Both the position numbers and the translations under genes were made by a program. DNA of 34,198 nucleotides from Acidobacteriota bacterium (GTDB taxonomy: Bacteria; Acidobacteriota; Blastocatellia; Pyrinomonadales; Pyrinomonadaceae): NCBI GenBank assembly GCA_020846885.1, contig JADLDC010000319.1, forward strand, positions 1 through 34,198, written 5' to 3'. This document shows positions 16,134 to 24,805 of the stretch, piece after piece. How positions within the stretch are numbered: position 1 is the first letter of the stretch; each line of letters starts with the position of its first letter. Below the pieces are notes generated by a model, which was not told where the DNA came from, ran no database searches, and saw only the letters and a program-made list of their open reading frames with translations.

Positions 16134-18980
16134 ATGAAACAATGCCCTCAATGCGGCCGTGAGTATGACCTGTCGATGAGCTTTTGCCTCGATGACGGTA
16201 GTGAGCTGCTCTATGGCCCTGCTTCCGGTGATGGATGGTCAACAGCCATTTTGACCGCGGCGGCGGAGCCGCGAACCGAGATAATGGCCAATGGCGGGAC
16301 GAGGACGTCAGGGCAGAGCCGGGCTGACGATGGGTTTTGGGTAGCGGTACTGCCGTTCAAATATCGGGGAGCTAATGCCGACGTTGAAGCTCTGGCGGAA
16401 GGGCTGTCGGAAGAGATCGTTACCGGCCTGTCGCGTTTCTCTTATCTGTGCGTCATTGCCCGAAGTTCAACCTTGCGTTTTACGAGCGAAACCGCAGATG
16501 TCCGCGCCGTCGCGATGGAACTCAGCGCTAGATATGTGATGGAAGGCAGTTTGCGGCAGATCGGTTCGACGCTGCGCGTTGCGGCGAATCTTATTGATGC
16601 GGCCACAGGAGTTCAGTTGTGGACGGAAACTTACGATCGAGCTTTCGACCCGGAATCGCTCTTTGAGCTGCAGGACGATCTCGTTTCCCGCATTGTCTCG
16701 ACCGCCGCCGATTGGTATGGCGCGCTGCCGCACAGTATGAGCGAAATCGTTCGCCTCAAGCCGCCCAACCAGCTTAGCCCCTACGAAGCAGTGCTGCGCA
16801 GTTTCGGGTATTTCGAGCGCATCGCGCCGGAAGAACACGCGGCAGTGCGCGCGGCGCTCGAACGCGCGGTCGCACAGGCGCCGGGCAGTGCGGATGCCTG
16901 GGCGATGCTCTCGATGATCTACGGGGAAGAACATCGGTTCGGCTTCAACGCCGAGCCCGATCCGCTGGGCCGCTCGCTGCGAGCTGCGCGGCACGCGGTG
17001 GATGCGGCGCACGCCAATCACTTCGCCTGGCTTGCGCTGGCGCAGGGGTTGTATTTCCGCAAGGAATTCGACGCCTTCCGCGATGCTGCGGAACGTGCCA
17101 TTGCGCTCAATCCGATGGACGGCTCCACGCTCGAATATCTGGGCCACTTGTTTGCTTTTGGCGGTGAATGGGAACGCGGCTGTGCGCTCGCCGAGAAAGC
17201 ACGGCAGTTGAATCCTAATCACCCGGGCTGGTACTGGCATGTTCACTTTCTCGCAGCGTTCCGCAAGGGCAAATACAGGGAAGCGCTTACCTTTATCAAT
17301 AAGGATGGAGTTCGTCGCGGCGGAGCTGATCTGTTCAGGCAGACCCAACTCGCAGCGGTTTACGGTCAACTTGGCGAGCTTCAAACTGCGAGCAAGGTGT
17401 TGAAAGAAGTTCTATCGATCGATCCAAACATTGCTGACACAGTCCGCGACGTGCTTGAGAAATGGTATCAGAGCGAACTTGTTGACCAACTAATGGACGG
17501 ATTGCGCAAAGCAGGCCTGAAAATTGCCCAGACGACGAACGAGCAGGAACAGAAAACGCAAATTCTGAAAGCCGCAGCGTCCGCAGTAGAAAAGCCAGCT
17601 GAAGCTGGAACTCAAAACTCGATCGCCGTCCTGCCGTTTGCGAACATCAGCGCCGAGGACGAAAACGAATACTTTTGCGACGGGCTCGCAGAAGAACTAC
17701 TTAATGCGCTGTCGAAGATCGATGAATTAAAGGTCGCGGCGCGGACATCAGCATTTTCATTTAAGGGAAAGAACGCCGAGGCCCGCGAGATCGGTAAGAC
17801 ACTGAACGTAAACACCGTTCTGGAAGGCAGCGTCCGCAAGTCGGGAAATCGCATCCGCATCAATGTGCAATTGGTCAACGCGGCGGACGGTTATCAGTTG
17901 TGGTCGGAGCGGTACGACCGCGAGATGAAGGACATCTTCGACGTGCAGGACGAGATCGCGGTGGCGGTGGTCGATGCTTTGAAGATAAAGCTCCTCGGCG
18001 AAGACAAGGCCGCATTGCTTAAGCGGCATACGCGGAGTCCGGAAGCTCTTGAATACTATTTGCGAGGACTTTCTCATTTTAACAAATGGACGCCGGCGGA
18101 TTTTGAGAAGGCTGTCGAGAACTTTGAGAAAGCGATCGGTATCGATCCTGATTACGCATCGGCTTATGCGGCAATGGCGGACGCTTATACCGAGCTTTTG
18201 TTCTTTTCGTTTTCATCCGGTGATGCGAGGCAAAAGGCGAGAGTTGCGGCGGATAGGGCATTGGCGCTGGATGATCGCCTGGCCGAAGCACATAACTCAC
18301 TGGCGTTGATCAAGTTGTACTTCGATTGGGATTATCCGGCGGCCGAAGCTGAGTTCAAGCGTGCCATAGCCTTAAATCCGGGCAGTGCATCGGTGCAGAT
18401 GTGGTATGGATGGTTTCTCGCTCTGATGGGGAGATTCGATGAAAGCCTTGCTGAGCAGCAGCGTGGACACGAGCTGGATCCTTTGTCGCCGCCGAATAAT
18501 AATGCGATCGGCGTCAATCTTCACTGGGCCGGACATACAGAGCAGGCTATCGCTCAGTTTCTCGATGTGCTTGAACTGAACCCGAATTATCCGGTCTCAC
18601 AGGCATTCCTCGCCGAGGCGTATGTGCAGGCGGGCGACTTGGATCAGGCCGTTGCGACGATCGAAAGTGTTCGTCCCGAAGCGATGGACCCGCAGGCATT
18701 GGCCGTCGCGGGTTACGTTTATGCAATGGCCGGCGACCGCGAGAAAGCTCTCGGAATTCTAAACGAATTTGAGCGGCGTGCGGATAACGGAAATGTTTCG
18801 GCACTTAATTTCGCCCAGATCTACGCGTCGCTCGGTGATGATGATCAGGCATTTGCGTGGCTCGACAAAGCCGTTGACGAACAGGCGATCTGGCTGCCGT
18901 TCCTGAAAGTGGACGTCAAGTTCGACCGACTGCGTTCCGACGCACGCTTTCAGGCACTGCTCCACCGCGTCGGATTTTAG
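16134..18980 (+). CDS. Cys-motif + (TolB-like + TPR) x 2 fusion protein (array member 8)
   Basis: MKQCPQCGREYDLSMSFCLDDGSELLYGP; first VAVLPFKYRGANADVEALAEGLSEEI...; second SIAVLPFANISAEDENEYFCDGLAEELLNALSKIDELKVAARTSAFSFK closely resembling member 5; two TPR blocks. Confidence 0.9.
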   Translation: MKQCPQCGREYDLSMSFCLDDGSELLYGPASGDGWSTAILTAAAEPRTEIMANGGTRTSGQSRADDGFWVAVLPFKYRGANADVEALAEGLSEEIVTGLSRFSYLCVIARSSTLRFTSETADVRAVAMELSARYVMEGSLRQIGSTLRVAANLIDAATGVQLWTETYDRAFDPESLFELQDDLVSRIVSTAADWYGALPHSMSEIVRLKPPNQLSPYEAVLRSFGYFERIAPEEHAAVRAALERAVAQAPGSADAWAMLSMIYGEEHRFGFNAEPDPLGRSLRAARHAVDAAHANHFAWLALAQGLYFRKEFDAFRDAAERAIALNPMDGSTLEYLGHLFAFGGEWERGCALAEKARQLNPNHPGWYWHVHFLAAFRKGKYREALTFINKDGVRRGGADLFRQTQLAAVYGQLGELQTASKVLKEVLSIDPNIADTVRDVLEKWYQSELVDQLMDGLRKAGLKIAQTTNEQEQKTQILKAAASAVEKPAEAGTQNSIAVLPFANISAEDENEYFCDGLAEELLNALSKIDELKVAARTSAFSFKGKNAEAREIGKTLNVNTVLEGSVRKSGNRIRINVQLVNAADGYQLWSERYDREMKDIFDVQDEIAVAVVDALKIKLLGEDKAALLKRHTRSPEALEYYLRGLSHFNKWTPADFEKAVENFEKAIGIDPDYASAYAAMADAYTELLFFSFSSGDARQKARVAADRALALDDRLAEAHNSLALIKLYFDWDYPAAEAEFKRAIALNPGSASVQMWYGWFLALMGRFDESLAEQQRGHELDPLSPPNNNAIGVNLHWAGHTEQAIAQFLDVLELNPNYPVSQAFLAEAYVQAGDLDQAVATIESVRPEAMDPQALAVAGYVYAMAGDREKALGILNEFERRADNGNVSALNFAQIYASLGDDDQAFAWLDKAVDEQAIWLPFLKVDVKFDRLRSDARFQALLHRVGF

Positions 18981-18993
18981 GGAATAGACCTTT

Positions 18994-19199
18994 ATGAATT
19001 AGTAAGTTTGCACCTGACTACAATATTGCGGGGATCTACGCCAAACTGAATGACAACGAAAACATTTGAGTGGATCAATAAGGCAATAGATCACCGAGCA
19101 GGGCCAATAGTCTTTGTCAATGTTGATCTGCTATTCGATGAAATTCGCAGCGATGCGCGATACAAGGACGTATTGAAGCGGATGAATCTGCCGGAATGA
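18994..19199 (+). pseudogene. internally deleted and frameshifted TPR paralog remnant
   Basis: SKFAPDYNIAGIYAKLNDNEN (frame from 19001) then TFEWINKAIDHRAG...FDEIRSDARYKDVLKRMNLPE* (frame from 19050); ATGAA at 18994 follows the usual GGAATAG spacer. Confidence 0.75.
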
Positions 19200-19200
19200 A

Positions 19201-20202
19201 ATGGAAACTGATTCGCAAATAATCATCTATCAAACCGAAACGGGCGAGACGAAGCTTGAGGTGCGACTGGAAAATGAGACGGTTTGGCTGACGCAGAAAT
19301 TGATGGCGGAGTTGTTTCAGACGACGGTGCCGAATATCAATATGCACCTCAAGAATATATTTGAGGACGGTGAATTGGACGCCTCGGCAACTATTAAGGA
19401 TTTCTTAATAGTTCGCCGGGAAGGAAATCGCGAGGTCACCCGCAGCATTGAATACTACAACCTCGACGCGATCATCTCGGTCGGTTACCGCATAAAATCT
19501 TCTGTTGCCACACGGTTTCGGCAGTGGGCTACGCGGCATATTAGGGAATACATTGTCAAAGGTTTTGTGCTCGACGACGAGCGGCTAAAGAATCCGGATG
19601 TTCCGTTCGATTATTTCGAAGAACTGCTCCGACGCATTCAGGACATACGAACGTCTGAGCGCCGTTTTTATCAAAAGATCACCGATATCTACTCGACAAG
19701 CGCCGATTACGATCCGACCGACGACCGGAGCATTCTGTTTTTTCAGACAGTACAGAACAAGATGCACTGGGCGATCACCGGCAAAACCGCAGCTGAGATA
19801 ATCGTCGAGCGGGCGGACGCGGCGAAACCGAACATGGGCTTAACGAGTTGGCGAGGAACCAAACCGCGAAAGCATGACGTGACGATCGCGAAAAATTATC
19901 TCGACGAAAACGAACTTTCGGCTCTGAATAATCTTACCGAACAGTACCTCGTCTTCGCCGAAGGCCAGGCGATGCGCCGGATTCCGATGTACATGAAAGA
20001 CTGGATCGAAAAACTGAACGGCTTTCTCACGCTGAACGACCGAAACATTCTCGACCACGCCGGAAAAATCTCGCATCAACTGGCCATTCAAAAGGCGGAA
20101 ACAGAGTACGAAACATATAGTAAATCGAGAAACGACGAGGTCGAAAGCGATTTTGACAAGGCCACCAAGCGCCTTACGTTGTCGCGCAAGAAAATGTCAT
20201 AG
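19201..20202 (+). CDS. RhuM family protein (virulence RhuM-like)
   Basis: KLEVRLENETVWLTQKLMAELFQTTVPNINMHLKNIFEDGELDASATIKDFLIVRREGNREVTRSIEYYNLDAIISVGYRIKSSVATRFRQWATRHIREYIVKGF is the family signature. Confidence 0.9.
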   Translation: METDSQIIIYQTETGETKLEVRLENETVWLTQKLMAELFQTTVPNINMHLKNIFEDGELDASATIKDFLIVRREGNREVTRSIEYYNLDAIISVGYRIKSSVATRFRQWATRHIREYIVKGFVLDDERLKNPDVPFDYFEELLRRIQDIRTSERRFYQKITDIYSTSADYDPTDDRSILFFQTVQNKMHWAITGKTAAEIIVERADAAKPNMGLTSWRGTKPRKHDVTIAKNYLDENELSALNNLTEQYLVFAEGQAMRRIPMYMKDWIEKLNGFLTLNDRNILDHAGKISHQLAIQKAETEYETYSKSRNDEVESDFDKATKRLTLSRKKMS

Positions 20203-20208
20203 AGCCCT

Positions 20209-22014
20209 ATGAAACGATGCCCCGAATGCAGAAGAGATTATTACGACGATACGCTTTTGTATTGTCTCGACGACGGCAATGCGCTGCTTGAAGGGCCAGC
20301 GAGCGGTTCTGGTGCAGGCGCCGAGCCAAAGACTGCGATCCTGTCAGAACCGCCTGCGTCAGCGGGCGGCCAGTTGGCGGGCGAGTCGGCAACTCGTCCG
20401 CAAATACATACGACCGAGCAAACAGCTATCTTCCCGCGCGGAGCGGAGGCAGAGCCTCGGGAATCTTTAGGTGGTTTGTCGGAAAGGCAGAGCCTTACCG
20501 CAAATAGAGCGGCCGAGCCGCGGGGGAAAGTTGGCGGTCGGCAGTGGCTGTTGGCAGTTGTCGGAATCGCAGCATTAGTGCTTGCCGGCGGATTCTTTGG
20601 CTATCGATATTTCAGCTCGGCGGGTTCCGGGGCGATCAATTCGATTGCGGTTTTGCCGTTCGAGAATCGGAGCGGAGACCCAGATGCGGAATATTTATCA
20701 GACGGGTTGAGCGATTCGCTAATTTACCGGTTGACGCAATTGCCAAATCTGAAGGTCAGCCCGACGAGTTCGGTGATCAGGTACAAGGGCAAGCAGATGG
20801 ATGTCGCCGAGATCGCGAAGGAACTCGATGTCGATGCGGTGATGTCTGGGAAACTTGCCCAGCGCGGCGACGATCTGACGATCAGCGTCGAGCTTGTTGA
20901 TGCGCGGACAAAGAAGCTGATCTGGGCGGAAAAGTATGATCGTAAGATGGCCGACCTGCTTGCGACACAGCGTGAGATCGCAACGAAGATCACGGAAAAG
21001 CTCCAGCTAAACTTGGCGGGCAACGACAGAGGCATTACAAAAAAATATACGAACAACAACGAGGCGTATCAGCTTTATATGCGCGGACGATACAGCTTTG
21101 CCAAGCGAACAAAAGACGAGATGCTTAGCTCGATCGACTATTTCAGCCAAGCCGTAAAGCTCGATCCCGGATTTGCTCTTGCCTACGCGCGTATCTCCGA
21201 GGTCTATGGCAGTATGCCGGCCTATCCGTATCTCTCGCCAAAAGAAGCGTTTCCGCAAGCGAAAGCCGCGGCCGAGAAAGCTCTTGAATTAGACCCGACG
21301 TTGTCCGAAGCCTACACTTTTCTGGCTTATGCACAGATCATTTATGACTGGGATTGGGCGGGCGGCGAGCGGTCATTCAAACGTGCCGTCGAACTTGACC
21401 CAAACAGTTTCTCGGCCCATTTCCGCTATGGCCAGATCTACTTGATCCCTGTCGGGCGCATTGAGGAAGGGATAAATGAGATGAATCAAGGGCTCAATGC
21501 GGAGTCGCTTGATGTGAACATGGGAGTCAGCGTCGCTTGGGGATATCTTGTCAACGGACAGAATGACAAGGCTCTCGAACAAGCACGGAAGACGTTTGAC
21601 CTCGAACCCAATCACCCGCTTTCCCGTTGGATGCTTTGCCAAGCTCTCACCATGGTGGAACGTTATGACGAAGCAGTATCGATCAGTGAGAAATGGCTAC
21701 GCGATGAACCGAACAACCAGTTCGCCATCCGCGATGCGGGATTTGCGTACGCGAAAGCCGGCCGGCGGGATAAGGCCGAGCAGATGATCGACCGATTCCG
21801 CGAACTCGCAAAATCGCAATATGTACCGAGCTACAGGATCGCCGCGATCTACGCGGCCCTGGACGAAAAAGACAAGGCGTTTGCAGAATTGGAGAAAGCG
21901 TTTGAAGCAAAAGATTGGGAATTGTATCGACTTAAGATCGAGATCTACATGCGCCCGCTCCGCGACGACCCGCGGTTTGCTGCCATGGTTAAACGCCTGA
22001 ACCTGCCGGAATGA
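20209..22014 (+). CDS. Cys-motif + TM + TolB/FlgO-like + TPR protein (array member 9)
   Basis: MKRCPECRRDYYDDTLLYCLDDGNALLEGP; TM AVVGIAALVLAGGFFGY; SIAVLPFENRSGDPDAEYLSDGLSDSL; RDDPRFAAMVKRLNLPE*. Confidence 0.9.
   Translation: MKRCPECRRDYYDDTLLYCLDDGNALLEGPASGSGAGAEPKTAILSEPPASAGGQLAGESATRPQIHTTEQTAIFPRGAEAEPRESLGGLSERQSLTANRAAEPRGKVGGRQWLLAVVGIAALVLAGGFFGYRYFSSAGSGAINSIAVLPFENRSGDPDAEYLSDGLSDSLIYRLTQLPNLKVSPTSSVIRYKGKQMDVAEIAKELDVDAVMSGKLAQRGDDLTISVELVDARTKKLIWAEKYDRKMADLLATQREIATKITEKLQLNLAGNDRGITKKYTNNNEAYQLYMRGRYSFAKRTKDEMLSSIDYFSQAVKLDPGFALAYARISEVYGSMPAYPYLSPKEAFPQAKAAAEKALELDPTLSEAYTFLAYAQIIYDWDWAGGERSFKRAVELDPNSFSAHFRYGQIYLIPVGRIEEGINEMNQGLNAESLDVNMGVSVAWGYLVNGQNDKALEQARKTFDLEPNHPLSRWMLCQALTMVERYDEAVSISEKWLRDEPNNQFAIRDAGFAYAKAGRRDKAEQMIDRFRELAKSQYVPSYRIAAIYAALDEKDKAFAELEKAFEAKDWELYRLKIEIYMRPLRDDPRFAAMVKRLNLPE
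20343..20371 (+). repeat. single palindromic repeat copy within CDS
   Basis: GTCAGAACCGCCTGCGTCAGCGGGCGGCC, read SEPPASAGG. Confidence 0.85.
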
Positions 22015-22035
22015 GCCTGAGGTTTGAGGGCTGAC

Positions 22036-22155
22036 GCCCGCTTAGCGGGCTGTGTGGCAAACAGATTTAGCCCGCAGAGCGGGCGAAAAGCATAAAGCCT
22101 AGCCCGTGAGGGCTAGGAAACGTGGCAAACAAACAATAAGCTCGCAAGCGGGCGA
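22036..22155 (+). repeat. REP-like hairpin cluster upstream of the RAYT gene
   Basis: GCCCGCTTAGCGGGC (22036-22050), GCCCGCAGAGCGGGC (22070-22084), CCTAGCCCGTGAGGGCTAGG (22098-22117). Confidence 0.85.
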
Positions 22156-22162
22156 CAGCAAA

Positions 22163-22669
22163 ATGGGCCAATCATATACAAACCTGCTGTATCACCTCGT
22201 CTTCTCGACAAAGGATCGGAAACCGCTGATCGTCGGGGACGCTAAGCTGCGTTTGTACGATTATCTGGGCGGGACAATTCGCGGACTTGGTGGTATTTCG
22301 CTCGGCATAAACGGGATGGAAGATCATACTCACGTGCTCGCAAAGTTGCGGCCGGACAAGGCAGTCTCGGCGGTGTTGCGTGATCTAAAAGCCAATTCGA
22401 GCGGCTGGATGCGCGATGTGTTTCCGGATATTCGAGATTTCTCTTGGCAGCGGGGTTACGGCGCGTTTACAGTTAGTTTTTCGCAGATTGAAAAGGTGCT
22501 TGAATATATCGCGAATCAGGAAGCACATCATAGATCTCGCGATTTTCGTGACGAGTTTATTGGATTGTTGATGAAAAACGGTGTCGAATTTGACGAGCGG
22601 TATTGGAGTTATAGCGGCTGCCGCCCGCGCCTGCGGGCTACGTGGAATTATTCTCCTTCCTGGGGCTGA
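22163..22669 (+). mobile_element. RAYT / REP-associated IS200/IS605-like Y1 transposase
   Basis: MGQSYTNLLYHLVFSTKDRKPLI, HUH-type HTHVL, LKANSSGWMRD, FSWQRGYGAFTVSFSQIEKVLEYIANQEAHHRSRDFRDEF; flanked on both sides by REP-like hairpins. Confidence 0.9.
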
Positions 22670-22774
22670 CGCCCCAGGCTTTATGCTAACGCCCGCTTCG
22701 CGGGCTGCATGGAGTTCATTGATCGTTCCTGGGGCTGACGCCCCAGGCTTTATGCTGATGCCCGCGATGCGGGC
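22623..22774 (+). repeat. REP-like double-hairpin units downstream of and overlapping the RAYT 3' end (69-bp period)
   Basis: CCTGGGGCTGACGCCCCAGGCTTTATGCT at 22659 and 22728; hairpins GCCCGCTTCGCGGGC (22691-22705), GCCCGCGATGCGGGC (22760-22774), GCCCGCGCCTGCGGGC (22623-22638). Confidence 0.9.
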
Positions 22775-22792
22775 TGGGGAAAGGGTAATCTT

Positions 22793-24361
22793 ATGAACAA
22801 ATATATTTTTCACAAACTCGCGATTGGAATCGTTATCTTTGCCGCTTGCGGTGTTTTGCAGGCGCAGGTTTTGAGCAGCGAGCAGATCGACGCACTTGTT
22901 GAGCGTTCGATGAAGGCGTTTGATGTGCCGGGAATTGCGGTCGGCGTTATCAAGGACGGGAAGATCGTGCATTCGAAAGGTTACGGCGTGCGGTCGCTGA
23001 ATACGAAGCAGCCGATGGACGAGAACACGCTGTTCGGCATTGCGTCGAACAGCAAGGCGTTTACGACCGCCGCGCTTGGGATGCTGGTCGATGAAGGAAA
23101 GATCAAATGGGACGACAAGGTGCGCGACTATATTCCCGAATTCAAATTGTATTCGCCCTATGTCACCGAAGATTTTACTATCCGCGACCTGTTGACGCAC
23201 CGCAGCGGGCTTGGGCTTGGTGCGGGCGATCTGATGTTCTTCCCCGACGGCAGCGATTTTACGCTGAAGGACGTGATCCACAATCTGCGTTATTTAAAAC
23301 AGGTCTCGAGTTTTCGGACGAAGTATGATTATGACAACAATCTTTACATCGTCGCAGGTGAGGTGATCGCCCGCGTTTCCGGCAAAAGCTGGCCCGAGTT
23401 TATCGAGGAACGATTTATGCAGCCGCTCGGGATGACGAAGACGGCCGCCACATTCAACCGGTTGAAGGACAAGAGCAATGTTATCGACGGCCACGCTTCG
23501 GTCAACGGCAAGGTACAGGTCATTGACCGCAGCAAGCTGGAAATCGCGGCCGCCGCGGGCGGGATCAATTCGAATGTTACCGATCTTTTCAAATGGGTCG
23601 GCACGCTGCTGGCGAAAGGAAAATACGGCGAAGGCGGATCGAAGCGGCTGATCTCGGAGGCGACGCTGAAAGAGCTTTGGACACCGCAGACGATAATCCG
23701 CGTTGGCGATCCGGGGCCGTACAATACGCATTTCGCGGCTTATGGATTGGGGTTCGGCCTGACCGACGTCAGCGGCCGCCTTCAGGTGCGGCACACCGGC
23801 GGCTTGGAAGGCATGGTGACCGAGATAACGATGATACCTGAACTGAATCTCGGCATCATCGTTCTGACAAATCAGCAGGAAGGCGGAGCGTTCATATCGA
23901 TCTCGAACCAGATCAAGGACGGCTATTTGGGCCGCAGCGGGACCGATTGGGTGAGCATGTTGTCCGAACGCCGCAAGAAGTCGCTCGCCGACGCCAAGGC
24001 GACGACCGATGCCATTTGGGCAAAGATCGACGAGGCGCAGAAGGCCGCGTCGAACGTGGACGCGGCGCCGTTTGTCGGCAATTATTCCGATGCGTGGCTT
24101 GGGCCGGTCTCGATCTCGATGAAAGACGGAAAGCCGTGGTTCCAGTCAAAACGATCGCCGCGGCTTTCGGGCGAGATGTTCCCGTACAAGGGCAACACGT
24201 TCGTCGTAAAATGGACCGACCGCAGCATGGACGCCGACGCGTTCGTAAATTTTACGCTCAACGAAGAAGGCAAGCCGTCAGGTTTCACAATGCGTGCCAT
24301 CTCGCCCCTGACGGACTTTAGCTACGATTTTCACGACCTGGAATTCCATCGCGCGAAATGA
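22793..24361 (+). CDS. secreted serine hydrolase, class C beta-lactamase-like
   Basis: Signal peptide MNKYIFHKLAIGIVIFAACGVLQAQ; VPGIAVGVIKDGKIVHSKGYGVRS; SNSK (SxxK); YDN motif; RHTGGLEGMVTEITMIPELNLGIIVLTNQ. Confidence 0.92.
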   Translation: MNKYIFHKLAIGIVIFAACGVLQAQVLSSEQIDALVERSMKAFDVPGIAVGVIKDGKIVHSKGYGVRSLNTKQPMDENTLFGIASNSKAFTTAALGMLVDEGKIKWDDKVRDYIPEFKLYSPYVTEDFTIRDLLTHRSGLGLGAGDLMFFPDGSDFTLKDVIHNLRYLKQVSSFRTKYDYDNNLYIVAGEVIARVSGKSWPEFIEERFMQPLGMTKTAATFNRLKDKSNVIDGHASVNGKVQVIDRSKLEIAAAAGGINSNVTDLFKWVGTLLAKGKYGEGGSKRLISEATLKELWTPQTIIRVGDPGPYNTHFAAYGLGFGLTDVSGRLQVRHTGGLEGMVTEITMIPELNLGIIVLTNQQEGGAFISISNQIKDGYLGRSGTDWVSMLSERRKKSLADAKATTDAIWAKIDEAQKAASNVDAAPFVGNYSDAWLGPVSISMKDGKPWFQSKRSPRLSGEMFPYKGNTFVVKWTDRSMDADAFVNFTLNEEGKPSGFTMRAISPLTDFSYDFHDLEFHRAK

Positions 24362-24427
24362 TCAGAAGATCAAGCTGAAGCTTCGGCCTGAATTTATGCG
24401 GATTCATGATGGGAGAGAATACGATCT

Positions 24428-24548
24428 ACCAAAGAGACACAGAGGGCACAGAGATTTTTCGCTCGATCGCGCAACGGTGATTTGGATAATCAGAGTTTCG
24501 GGTTATTTTGATCTGTCTTTCTCAGTGTTCTGCGGTGACTCTGTGGTG
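24428..24548. repeat. imperfect terminal-inverted-repeat element, MITE-like (ACCAAAGAGACACAGAGGGCACAGAGA ... TCTCAGTGTTCTGCGGTGACTCTGTGGT)
   Basis: Right arm reverse complement ACCACAGAGTCACCGCAGAACACTGAGA aligns to the left arm. Confidence 0.6.
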
Positions 24549-24589
24549 AATCCGGTTCAATAGTGCCAATTTTGGGTTAGAATACAATC

Positions 24590-24805
24590 ATGAGAACGCC
24601 CGAAGAAAAGTTGCTGAATCCAAAGCCGGGAAGCAAGATCGCCGAGGCGGTTCGATATGGCCTTGACCTGACGCTTGTTGTTGAGAACCTGAGGCGAACA
24701 CCGCAGCAGCGTTTGGAGAGAATGCAGGGAGCAATGCTTGGTGTCGAAAAATTGCGTTTGGCGATGGAGACGGCGAAGGCGAAACGGCCGACAGACAACA
24801 AATGA
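24590..24805 (+). CDS. small protein coupled to nucleotidyltransferase (possible antitoxin-like partner)
   Basis: 71-aa ORF overlapping the next gene by ATGA (24802-24805). Confidence 0.6.
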   Translation: MRTPEEKLLNPKPGSKIAEAVRYGLDLTLVVENLRRTPQQRLERMQGAMLGVEKLRLAMETAKAKRPTDNK

